Shown here: piece after piece, positions 1 to 6,243 of the stretch
Layout of the letters: each line of letters opens with the position of its first letter
Position numbering within the stretch: position 1 is the stretch's first letter
NCBI GenBank assembly: GCA_002482415.1
Contig: DLFY01000079.1
Location: 9,119 to 16,456 of the forward strand
Reading direction: 5' to 3'
DNA length: 7,338 bases
Source of the DNA: Phycisphaerales bacterium UBA7708
Lineage (GTDB): Bacteria; Planctomycetota; Phycisphaerae; Sedimentisphaerales; Anaerohalosphaeraceae
Made by a program: the position numbers and the translations under genes
The notes under the pieces: generated by a model
The model's database searches: none
What the model was told of the DNA's origin: nothing
What the model saw: the letters and a program-made list of their open reading frames with translations, nothing else

Positions 1-824
1 CGGCCGGGGTTGTTACCGCAGACCAGCAGCTTGATGAATCCCTGCGTCGTGCGGAACAATCGATGTTTATTCGTGACTTGTCCGAAGTGAACGGGTCGAT
101 GCTGGATGGCCGGCAGTTAAACCTGGCCGATATTGTCGGGGGCGGCAACGGTTTTGGTTCCGGCAAAGTCCCGGGCGGGATCGATCCGCAGACGGGTGAT
201 TTTCGCATCGAGCTGGATGCTGCTCTGACGGTCAATCGCGCCGCATCGCATCGTTTCCTGGCAATTCCCGAATTTCCATTTATCGACAGCATTTTTACTC
301 CGGGATATGATGCCCAGCCGACTCAGATATCCACCACCGGTCTGACCTGTGATGCATTTGGTAAAACCTCGGGTTTGATATGGGGTTATCCGTTTAACGG
401 TGCATGGCATGAGGGCGTGGGGGTTCCGCGGCACCGGCTGATGCTGGATGGGATTACCCCCGGTGAGGCAACCGGTGCGGCGCTGACGCTGCATTCCAAT
501 TTAGGCATCACGTTTGACCTGGATTCCATTCGTCGGTCGCTGCCTGCGGTTGTGCCGGTGCGGCTGCGTGCCCGTGCGGGCGTGTCTCAGACGACCACCC
601 GGTTTACCGATCATGATTCCTGTGTTGTTTTCTGGATTCTGGTGGACGGCAAGGTGCGGCAAAGCCAGCCCATGCGTGTCAGCGACGGAGGCTTTGAGAT
701 TGATGTGGCACTGAATTCTGCTGATCGTTTTGTTTCGCTGGCGGTGACTGAATCCGACAGCGGCAATGCGTATAACTGGGCCCTGTTTTTGAATCCGAGA
801 CTGGAACTGGCTGTTTCTGAATAA
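1..824 (+). CDS. C-terminal part of an NPCBM-like domain protein (probably FecR-type), 5' truncated
   Basis: The frame is open from the first base to tandem stops TAA TGA (822-827), giving 273 visible residues; the true start lies upstream. The ATG at 63 is internal, because the reading frame continues in front of it with ordinary protein sequence and no ribosome binding site is seen. The last ~110 residues (about 480-812) look like an NPCBM/NEW2 carbohydrate-binding beta-sandwich: a segment with LHSNLGITFDLDSIRR, then a strand with VFWILVDGKV, then a strand with FVSLAVTESDSG, and a closing NPRLEL. From memory, planctomycete proteins with this ending, preceded by a GGGNGFG-like segment and a GIDP motif, often carry an N-terminal FecR domain and act in the envelope beside ECF sigma factors. 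The FecR part is not in the window, so that role is inference. No catalytic motif is seen. Confidence 0.82.
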   Translation, partial: AGVVTADQQLDESLRRAEQSMFIRDLSEVNGSMLDGRQLNLADIVGGGNGFGSGKVPGGIDPQTGDFRIELDAALTVNRAASHRFLAIPEFPFIDSIFTPGYDAQPTQISTTGLTCDAFGKTSGLIWGYPFNGAWHEGVGVPRHRLMLDGITPGEATGAALTLHSNLGITFDLDSIRRSLPAVVPVRLRARAGVSQTTTRFTDHDSCVVFWILVDGKVRQSQPMRVSDGGFEIDVALNSADRFVSLAVTESDSGNAYNWALFLNPRLELAVSE

Positions 825-830
825 TGACCG

Positions 831-847
831 GTTAATTGTGAATTAAC
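831..847. repeat. Short perfect inverted repeat after the NPCBM gene
   Basis: GTTAATT (831-837) and AATTAAC (841-847) are perfect complements around a GTG loop, seven bases after the TAA stop. It is AT-only in the stem apart from the closing pair and has no T-tract, so it would be a weak terminator. It could equally be an operator half-site pair or chance in AT-rich DNA. Confidence 0.4.
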
Positions 848-855
848 TATTACTA

Positions 856-890
856 TACCATTCTATTGTCGCCGTGGTTATAGAATGGTA
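856..890. repeat. Perfect 11-bp inverted repeat between the NPCBM and LamG genes
   Basis: TACCATTCTAT (856-866) pairs perfectly with ATAGAATGGTA (880-890) across a 13-base loop (867-879). It lies 32 bases after one stop codon and ends 17 bases before the Shine-Dalgarno of the next gene. No run of T follows, so it is not a classic intrinsic terminator. It may be a transcript-end or stabilising hairpin, a structured leader of the LamG mRNA, or a binding site for a dimeric regulator. Confidence 0.6.
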
Positions 891-918
891 ACAGAGTCAC
901 GGCATGTGGAGGTGTACC

Positions 919-2976
919 ATGGGTAGGTGTTCAATATTAAGTTTAGCACTTGTTGTACTGCTGATGGGTGCAGTGCAGGCGGAGATGATCGGCGTGGATT
1001 ACTTCGATTATCCAAACGGCAATATTGCAGGGAAGTCCGGAGGATTGTATTGGGATTGGAATAATGTAACCAAGGCACACACCGGCACCGTATCCGACTG
1101 GGATAATGTGTTTAACACAGCGAATGTGCAGGACGGCAAACTGGTCACCAGTGACAGCGGCGCTCGGCGCGAGTACAATGGTCCCACTGAAGGCACCGCG
1201 TCCAATCCTGACACCGACGAGCGGCTTGGCGCATTTCGTGCGGCAGGCACGGTGTATTATGGTGTCAAGATGACCCAGGTTGTGGAAAATCCCTGGTGCG
1301 GCTTCAGCGGTTATGATTTTGGAACAGAACGCATCTTTTTCGGTCAGCCCGGCGGTCAGGCCAGCGGCTATATGTACTTTGGCATCGAGATTTCCGGCGG
1401 AGCCAAGGCATTGAGCACCATTCCGGTGGTCGTTGGTCAGACGTATCATCTGGTGTCCGCGATTGATTTTGACGGCGACCAACTGCGTCTTTGGGTGAAT
1501 CCGGACGGCAATGACTGGGACAACGGTGCCGCGGATAACTCTGCGGATGTGACGCTCGTTTATACAGCAACCAACTGGAATACATCGGTTCGCCTGGGCA
1601 GCGGTGCCCAGACCCAGTGGGATGATTGTATGGTTGCGACGACTTTTTCTGAACTGCTTTACGGCGTAGCCCTGAATCCGTCGCCGGCGAATCGTCAGGC
1701 CAATGTCCCGTTGAATGTGACGCTGAGCTGGGATCCGGCCCGTGATCCGGCCAATTTCGCTCAGACGGATCCGGCGGTCAAGACTCACAAACTGTATGCG
1801 AATTTTGCAAAACCGTCCGATCCCAATTTATATCTCATTACCCAGATCGCCAATACGGGCCAGCGCGCATCGTATGCTGTGAGTGCTTTGAGTTACAGTA
1901 CCCGTTATTCCTGGCGCGTGGTTGAAGTGAGCGATGTCAATGAGGTTGCCGGCCCGGTATGGTCTTTCACGACGATGCCTCCGGTTCCGGTGATTACCCA
2001 GGACCCGGCATCTCAGACGGTTGCCGCCGGCACGACTGCGGTCTTTACGGCCCAGCATCTTAACGGCACTGATTTCCAGTGGTATTTTAATGGAACAGCG
2101 ATTAACGGTGCCAAGAGTGCTGAACTGAGCATTCCCAATGTGTCCAAGGCCAATGAAGGTGCTTATACCTGCAAAATCTCGAATGGGGCTTTGCCCGACG
2201 GCATCACCACGACCCCGGCTTATTTGTGGACCAAGCGTCTGATGGCGCACTGGACCTTTGACAATACGCTGACGGATACCGTGGACGGATGGGCCGGCGC
2301 CTATAGTGACCCCAACGGGCCGATGTATGTCAGTGACGGCATCAGCGGTCAGGCTCTCAGTCTTGACGGCAGTGATGGAAAATATATCACCGTTCCGGGC
2401 ACTGAGGATGTCTTTAATTTCTATCCGCTGGGTCTGACGGCAGCCGCCTGGGTCAAGACGAGTTCTGAAGGCGGGATTGTCTCCAAGGAACAGGATAACA
2501 CCTGGAACAGAGGCTGGGCGATGACTACGGGCCAGACGGTCGGTTCGTATGCTTACCGCAGCTATGGTGATCTTCGCGGAACCAGCAATGTGACTGATGA
2601 CAAGTGGCACTTGATAGTTGTGTCCTGCGAAGTCGAATCCAATGTCCGAGTTCTGAAAGTCTATGCTGATGGTGTTCTTCAGAGACAAGCCTCCTTTAAC
2701 GGGGCAGTCGGACTGTCAACCGCTCCCCTGATGATTGGCGTTCAGGAGCCTGCGGGAACGTTTGATTACACGGGTCTGATCGACGAAGTGAGCATCTGGA
2801 ATTATGCTCTGACCAAAGAGGAAATCGGGCACATGTATGCCGATCTTTCCGGGAATTCCGTTTGTGTAGCGGCTGTTGAATACGACCTGAATAATGACTG
2901 CATAGTCAATCTGGGTGATTTTGCGATTATTGCCCAGGCCTGGCTGAATACGAATATTATTGAGCCGGCGAATTAA
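919..2976 (+). CDS. Secreted multidomain LamG/Ig-like protein with dockerin-like C-terminus
   Basis: A 685-residue exported protein, probably a cell-surface or extracellular carbohydrate- or protein-binding factor; no enzyme active site is recognisable. Start: ATG at 919 is chosen because GGAGG (908-912) sits six bases upstream; the in-frame ATG at 904 would leave the ribosome site inside the gene. Residues 1-21 form a signal peptide (hydrophobic SILSLALVVLLMGAVQA, cleavage probably after QA). Residues ~22-247 look like a concanavalin-type jelly-roll. Residues ~248-353 look Fn3-like (VPLNVTLSW, then YSWRVVEV and PVWSFTT). Residues ~355-437 are Ig-like (ITQDPASQTVAAG, FQWYFNG, EGAYTCKISNG). 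Residues ~441-640 are a LamG domain (LMAHWTFDN, LTAAAWVKT, IDEVSIWNYAL). Residues 655-676 (DLNNDCIVNLGDF) form one dockerin-like EF loop with Asp/Asn at positions 1, 3, 5, 9 and 12. The ten-residue end after it suggests a conserved C-terminal tag. The ligand is unknown. Confidence 0.92.
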   Translation: MGRCSILSLALVVLLMGAVQAEMIGVDYFDYPNGNIAGKSGGLYWDWNNVTKAHTGTVSDWDNVFNTANVQDGKLVTSDSGARREYNGPTEGTASNPDTDERLGAFRAAGTVYYGVKMTQVVENPWCGFSGYDFGTERIFFGQPGGQASGYMYFGIEISGGAKALSTIPVVVGQTYHLVSAIDFDGDQLRLWVNPDGNDWDNGAADNSADVTLVYTATNWNTSVRLGSGAQTQWDDCMVATTFSELLYGVALNPSPANRQANVPLNVTLSWDPARDPANFAQTDPAVKTHKLYANFAKPSDPNLYLITQIANTGQRASYAVSALSYSTRYSWRVVEVSDVNEVAGPVWSFTTMPPVPVITQDPASQTVAAGTTAVFTAQHLNGTDFQWYFNGTAINGAKSAELSIPNVSKANEGAYTCKISNGALPDGITTTPAYLWTKRLMAHWTFDNTLTDTVDGWAGAYSDPNGPMYVSDGISGQALSLDGSDGKYITVPGTEDVFNFYPLGLTAAAWVKTSSEGGIVSKEQDNTWNRGWAMTTGQTVGSYAYRSYGDLRGTSNVTDDKWHLIVVSCEVESNVRVLKVYADGVLQRQASFNGAVGLSTAPLMIGVQEPAGTFDYTGLIDEVSIWNYALTKEEIGHMYADLSGNSVCVAAVEYDLNNDCIVNLGDFAIIAQAWLNTNIIEPAN

Positions 2977-2990
2977 ACCGATGTTTGTGT

Positions 2991-3027
2991 CTCGATTGGG
3001 CATGCAAAACATCCGTGCCCAATCGAG
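2991..3027 (+). terminator. Perfect 12-bp hairpin after the LamG gene, possible terminator
   Basis: CTCGATTGGGCA (2991-3002) pairs perfectly with TGCCCAATCGAG (3016-3027) across a 13-base loop, beginning 15 bases after the stop codon. Only a weak TATTTGATT follows, so it may act as a 3'-end stabiliser or an incomplete terminator, not a strong stop on its own. Confidence 0.5.
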
Positions 3028-3056
3028 TATTTGATTGAACCGTTGGAATAAACCGG

Positions 3057-3098
3057 ATGCCGGGCTTGTTTGGCATGGCTGCCTGACAGGCCCGGCAT
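3057..3098 (+). terminator. Long hairpin, probable terminator or mRNA 3'-end structure
   Basis: ATGCCGGGC (3057-3065) pairs with GCCCGGCAT (3090-3098). The stem continues inward through T-G, TGTTTGGCA and TGCCTGACA, giving 19 positions with one T-T mismatch and two G-U pairs around a TGGC tetraloop. TTATTAATT follows. This is a very stable GC-rich stem with a moderate T-rich tail, consistent with ending the LamG transcript. Confidence 0.6.
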
Positions 3099-3144
3099 TT
3101 ATTAATTGATAAAGAAGAAGCATGTGCTTTTTCGACACTTCATG

Positions 3145-3172
3145 TTGACAGGCAGATGATTTTTTCTATGGC
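3145..3172 (+). promoter_or_regulatory. Candidate sigma-70-type promoter directly before a terminator
   Basis: A perfect TTGACA (3145-3150) is followed after 16 bases by TATGGC (3167-3172), which matches only three of six -10 positions. A transcript from here would begin near 3178-3182 and run straight into the terminator at 3186-3226, yielding an RNA of only ~45 bases. It could be a tiny RNA or simple coincidence. Confidence 0.25.
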
Positions 3173-3185
3173 AATCTCAGACAAG

Positions 3186-3226
3186 AGCCGCTTTATCGAA
3201 TGTGATAAAGCGGCTTTTGTTTTTTT
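3186..3226 (+). terminator. Strong Rho-independent terminator
   Basis: GCCGCTTTATC (3187-3197) pairs perfectly with GATAAAGCGGC (3204-3214) around a six-base loop GAATGT, and flanking A's pair with the first T's of the tail. TTTTGTTTTTTT follows (3215-3226). This is the classic form and should stop transcription from the LamG side before the sugar dehydrogenase gene. Confidence 0.9.
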
Positions 3227-3375
3227 ATAGCCAGTGGGCATGATTATTCAGCAGCAACAGAAGCACTTGCATTTAGCCTTGTCGAAACGGAATATTTTTA
3301 AGAAGGATTTAGTTGCCCCTCTTTTGCAGTTGAAATTTTGTATATTTTCCGACTGTTTTTGCCGAGATTATATAT

Positions 3376-3381
3376 TATAAT
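3376..3381 (+). promoter_or_regulatory. Candidate -10 box for the nucleotide-sugar dehydrogenase gene
   Basis: TATAAT lies in an AT-rich run (3368-3382), 46 bases ahead of the ATG at 3428 and downstream of the strong terminator, so the gene needs a promoter about here. No good -35 hexamer stands at 16-18 bases upstream, where the bases read CTGTTT or nearby. The assignment is therefore tentative. Confidence 0.35.
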
Positions 3382-3427
3382 AGGTTCAGATTCGAAATTT
3401 AACCGCAAACATGTGGAGGCCCTCAAA

Positions 3428-5065
3428 ATGAGTGATTATTCAGTCAGCCCGTCAGGGGAAAAGTATCCCATCCCGCAAAAAGAAGAGTATGCCGCGGAAC
3501 TGCAGCGTCTGGAAATGCTGGCCGCTGCCGCCCGCAAGGAAGGCAAGGAAATCGTTGTTGTCATGGGGGTCGGTTTTGTCGGTGCCGTGATGGCCGCGAT
3601 TGTGGCGGATATGGTCGATAAGACCACCGGCAAGCCCAGCAAATTTGTCATCGGCTGTCAGCGTCCCAGTCCCCGCAGCTATTGGAAGATTCCCATGCTT
3701 AATAAGGGGCTTTCGCCCGTCAAGGCAGAGGATCCGGAAGTGGACCCGATGATTGCCCGCTGTGTCCTTGAGAAAAAGACCCTGACGGCGACCTATAATT
3801 CGGACTGCCTGGCGCTGGCGGATTGTGTTGTCGTCGATGTCCAGTGCGACTACACCAAGCGCGATCTCGGCAATCTCCGCACCGGTCAGGCTGATATGGC
3901 CGCCCTTGAGGCGACGATGAAGACCATCGGCAAAAAGATTCAGCCCGGCTGCCTTGTGCTGATTGAAACGACGGTTGCTCCCGGTACAACGGAATTTGTG
4001 GCCTGGCCTATTCTTAAAAAGGCCTTTAAAGCCCGCAAGATTGAATCCGAGCCGCTGCTGAGTCATAGCTTTGAGCGTGTCATGCCTGGCCGGCACTATG
4101 TGTCGTCCATCCGTGATTTCTGGCGTGTCTGCTCCGGGTGCAATGCAGAGGCTCGTACCCGCGTTGAAAAATTCCTCCGCGAAGTGCTGAACACCGAGAA
4201 ATTCCCGCTGACGGTGATGGACCGCCCCATCGAATCGGAAACTACCAAGATTGTCGAGAACTCGTATCGCGCCACAATTCTGGCCTTTCTTGACGAGTGG
4301 TCGGTCTTTGCCGAACGCAACGGCGTTGACCTGATTAAAGTTATCAATGCCATCAAGATGCGGCCGACTCACAGCAATATGATTTTCCCCGGCCCCGGTG
4401 TCGGCGGCTATTGTCTGCCCAAAGACGGCGGGCTGGGCTACTGGGCGTATAAACATCTGCTGGGTTTCGATGATGATATCTTCAAAATTACCACCACTGC
4501 CATCGACATTAATGACACCCGCGGCCTGCGTGCTGCGACGCTGACCCGCGATGCCCTCCGTAATATGGGGCGTTATATCGCCGGGGCCAATGTGCTGCTT
4601 TGCGGTGCCAGCTATCGACAGGATGTTGCCGATACGCGATACAGTGGATCGGAAATTGTGGTCCGGCGGCTTACCGAAATGGGTGCCGAGATGCATGTTC
4701 ACGATCCGTATCTGGAACACTGGTATGAACTTGAAAGTCAGGAGACCTATCCTGCACCCGGCCAGTCTTGGGCACGCTTCTTCCGCAATCAGGAACATCT
4801 CAACGAACTCCGGGTTCAGTCTGATCTGGCTGCCGCGCTCAAGGGGGCTGAGGCCGTAATTCTGGCTGTGCCGCATGAGCCCTATCTGAATCTGGATCCC
4901 GACCAGATTGTCAAGTGGGCGGGTGCACCTCTGGCTGTGATAGACTGTTTTGGTATTCTGGATGACAAGAAAATCCGGCGCTATTTCGAATTGGGCTGCG
5001 AGGTCAAAGCATTGGGACGCGGACACATCCAGCGAATCAAGGAAACAGTTCGCAGTAAAAAATAA
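3428..5065 (+). CDS. Nucleotide-sugar (UDP-glucose/UDP-ManNAc type) 6-dehydrogenase
   Basis: A 545-residue cytosolic enzyme of the UDP-glucose/GDP-mannose dehydrogenase family, which oxidises the C6 hydroxyl of a nucleotide sugar to a uronic acid in two NAD(P)+-dependent steps, supplying polysaccharide or glycan synthesis. ATG 3428 is chosen because GGAGG (3415-3419) lies eight bases upstream; a longer frame from TTG 3338 has no such site. Seen: Rossmann motif GVGFVG (47-52), ETTVAPGTT (180-188), SHSFERVMPGR (212-222, matching the family's SPERxxPG), Lys274 in TKIVENSYR, catalytic Cys329 in GPGVGGYCLPKD, and a C-terminal UDP-binding domain from ~389 (LLCGASYRQDVADTR). The SFERVMPG segment resembles the UDP-ManNAc/UDP-GalNAc dehydrogenase branch more than UDP-glucose enzymes, but the substrate cannot be fixed. 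Odd: ~40 extra N-terminal residues, total length above the usual 420-450, and no acidic residue at the end of strand beta-2 (GCQRPS, 76-81). It stands alone, bounded by terminators. Confidence 0.92.
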   Translation: MSDYSVSPSGEKYPIPQKEEYAAELQRLEMLAAAARKEGKEIVVVMGVGFVGAVMAAIVADMVDKTTGKPSKFVIGCQRPSPRSYWKIPMLNKGLSPVKAEDPEVDPMIARCVLEKKTLTATYNSDCLALADCVVVDVQCDYTKRDLGNLRTGQADMAALEATMKTIGKKIQPGCLVLIETTVAPGTTEFVAWPILKKAFKARKIESEPLLSHSFERVMPGRHYVSSIRDFWRVCSGCNAEARTRVEKFLREVLNTEKFPLTVMDRPIESETTKIVENSYRATILAFLDEWSVFAERNGVDLIKVINAIKMRPTHSNMIFPGPGVGGYCLPKDGGLGYWAYKHLLGFDDDIFKITTTAIDINDTRGLRAATLTRDALRNMGRYIAGANVLLCGASYRQDVADTRYSGSEIVVRRLTEMGAEMHVHDPYLEHWYELESQETYPAPGQSWARFFRNQEHLNELRVQSDLAAALKGAEAVILAVPHEPYLNLDPDQIVKWAGAPLAVIDCFGILDDKKIRRYFELGCEVKALGRGHIQRIKETVRSKK

Positions 5066-5090
5066 CAGATTTATTGCCCCATTAATAACC

Positions 5091-5140
5091 GAGGCCGGTA
5101 TCAATTGCCTGGAAGCGATTGGATACCGGCCTTGATTTTT
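5091..5140 (+). terminator. Rho-independent terminator of the sugar dehydrogenase gene
   Basis: AGGCCGGTATC (5092-5102) pairs perfectly with GATACCGGCCT (5122-5132). The stem extends inward by AATTGC/GCGATT with one bulged G (5121), leaving a CTGGAA loop. GATTTTT follows. It begins 26 bases after the stop codon. Confidence 0.82.
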
Positions 5141-5219
5141 GCGGTGCATCGCAGCCTCATTTGTTATTCTTTTGAGGAATCTCTTTTCATAAGGGGAATT
5201 TGGTGGTACTTTTTGGCTT

Positions 5220-5993
5220 ATGAAAACAATAAGCAGAATTCATCTTAAGTACGTCGTATGGCTGGTTTTGGTGAGCCTTTGTGCGGCGGGGTGCGGGCAG
5301 ACCCGACGGAATGTGGTGCTGACGGGGTATTGGCCGGTGACTAATGAGATGCTGCGGGAGTTCTGTGATGATCCGGTGATTAATCCGAATGGCTGGAAGG
5401 GGTCCAACTGGAAGTCGATGGGGTATGACGTGTATGCATTCTTTCCGACTTTTCCGGCCAATCCATATCAAAATCCCAAGGGAAATGGGGTTCTGGAAGT
5501 GGATTATCAGGATACTTTTGCAGATTTTGAGGCGATTGTAGCGAAATATAAGCCGATAGCGATTGTCTGTTATGGGATGGGGCAGGGGCCGTGGGAGATT
5601 GAACGGCGGGCTATAGTGCGGGATCGCTGGTCGCCGGATTTTCTTGATCCTAAGTTGCCTGATAAAAAGAGCTTAGAGACGATGGCGGTGACTGGAAAGA
5701 CCTATTCCACAACGCTGCCGGCCGAGCAGATTGAGTTGGCAGTGAATAGAGCGGGGTTGGGTGTTAAGGCCTGGATTGATGAGGAGGGTGACCCGGGGGA
5801 TTTTCTGTGTAATTATATTGCCTGTTTGGCGATGGGGTATCAGAAGAGATATGAGAATCGTTCAAAAGCAAGCTATTGTATATCGGCAGGATTTATTCAT
5901 GTTGGGCCGGGGGTGTCGCTGGAGCAGGCACGCAAGGCACAGGAGCTTACACTGGAAGCTGTTCTGAAAAGCACAGTTATACAGATAAAATAA
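5220..5993 (+). CDS. Predicted lipoprotein with pyroglutamyl-peptidase I (family C15)-like domain
   Basis: A 257-residue protein. Residues 1-24 look like a lipoprotein signal: basic start (K2, R6, K10), hydrophobic YVVWLVLVSL, then AAGC with Cys25 as the likely lipidated residue. The rest follows the peptidase C15 plan: NVVLTGYWPV (31-40, family VTGFxPF), DPVINPNGW (family NPSW), a KYKPIAIVCYGMG strand (109-121), Glu128 in IERRAI (family PERVAIN), STTLPAEQI (163-171, family STLP), Cys197 in GDPGDFLCN (family AGTYVCN), and His227 in GFIHVGP (family GFIHVP). Glu/Cys/His spacings of 69 and 30 are close to the family's 63 and 24. Known members remove N-terminal pyroglutamate in the cytoplasm; an exported, membrane-anchored version is unusual and its substrate is unknown. 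The start has only a poor ribosome site (GGTGGT at 5202-5207 is 12 bases away; AAGGGGAA is farther), but it yields a proper signal sequence. No terminator is evident after it. Confidence 0.85.
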   Translation: MKTISRIHLKYVVWLVLVSLCAAGCGQTRRNVVLTGYWPVTNEMLREFCDDPVINPNGWKGSNWKSMGYDVYAFFPTFPANPYQNPKGNGVLEVDYQDTFADFEAIVAKYKPIAIVCYGMGQGPWEIERRAIVRDRWSPDFLDPKLPDKKSLETMAVTGKTYSTTLPAEQIELAVNRAGLGVKAWIDEEGDPGDFLCNYIACLAMGYQKRYENRSKASYCISAGFIHVGPGVSLEQARKAQELTLEAVLKSTVIQIK

Positions 5994-6120
5994 CTCCAAT
6001 GTAGTCAGAACATCGTTAAATACACCGACTTATATAACATATAATAGTATATACATACCAGCTTACAGGTATTACGAGTGAGGATTTATGCGAATGGGCG
6101 GGGGTAGGAGCGGTTTTCAA

Positions 6121-6149
6121 TTGACGAAACGCGTAAATTATGGTACATA
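6121..6149 (+). promoter_or_regulatory. Candidate sigma-70-type promoter for pheA
   Basis: TTGACG (6121-6126) matches five of six -35 positions and is followed after 17 bases by TACATA (6144-6149), a poor -10. A start near 6156 would give a leader of ~90 bases containing the hairpin at 6206-6232. The alternative is the TATAAT at 6040-6045. Confidence 0.35.
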
Positions 6150-6205
6150 AACCCATTCTGAAAAAATCAGCCGGGATAGATTCCACTAACAGCCGACTCA
6201 ACGTG

Positions 6206-6232
6206 TCTGACAAAACGAGGTGTTTTGTTGGA
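6206..6232 (+). promoter_or_regulatory. Leader hairpin with a Shine-Dalgarno-like loop before pheA
   Basis: ACAAAAC (6210-6216) and GTTTTGT (6222-6228) pair perfectly, and TCTG/TTGG.A flanks extend the stem to 11 pairs with two G-U. The five-base loop is GAGGT (6217-6221). The hairpin ends 11 bases before the chosen start ATG at 6244. No T-tract follows, so it is not a terminator; it could influence translation initiation. Confidence 0.45.
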
Positions 6233-6243
6233 AATGGGAAGCG

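Larger units (their letters stand above)
2977..3427 (+). other. 451-base intergenic region with three hairpins and promoter-like DNA
   Basis: No convincing gene is seen on either strand. It holds in order: a perfect 12-bp hairpin (2991-3027), a long 19-pair hairpin (3057-3098), a small hairpin around AAGCATGTGCTT (3118-3129), a TTGACA hexamer (3145-3150), an intrinsic terminator (3186-3226), then about 200 AT-rich bases with TATAAT (3376-3381) leading to the sugar dehydrogenase gene. The only small ORF noticed, ATG at 3122 for eight codons, has no good ribosome site and no recognisable content. Confidence 0.75.
5994..6243 (+). other. AT-rich gap between the C15-like gene and pheA
   Basis: No gene is supported. 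It includes an AT-rich stretch with a consensus TATAAT (6040-6045) preceded after 18 bases by TTAAAT (6016-6021), a second promoter-like pair at 6121-6149, and a hairpin just before pheA (6206-6232). Two candidate promoters plus a structured leader suggest pheA is transcribed on its own. Confidence 0.55.

Noticed and set aside
904..918. Earlier in-frame ATG for the LamG gene
   Set aside because: Using it would put GGAGG inside the coding sequence; ATG 919 is correctly spaced and gives a better signal peptide.
1828..2688. Open frames on the - strand under the LamG gene (also 943-1788)
   Set aside because: The + strand frame has a signal peptide and ordered domains; the antisense translations resemble nothing and lack ribosome sites.
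3122..3148. Eight-codon ORF upstream of the terminator, considered as an attenuator leader peptide
   Set aside because: No clear ribosome site, no run of regulatory amino-acid codons, and the terminator fits better as a plain transcript end.
3338..3427. Upstream TTG extension of the sugar dehydrogenase frame
   Set aside because: The extension covers the AT-rich promoter-like stretch and lacks a ribosome site, whereas ATG 3428 has GGAGG at eight bases.
3452..5149. Long open frame on the - strand (565 codons) opposite the sugar dehydrogenase gene
   Set aside because: It mirrors a clearly functional + strand gene with full catalytic motifs, its translation shows no recognisable domain, and it reads through the hairpin terminator at 5091-5140. 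It is best explained as a codon-bias shadow.
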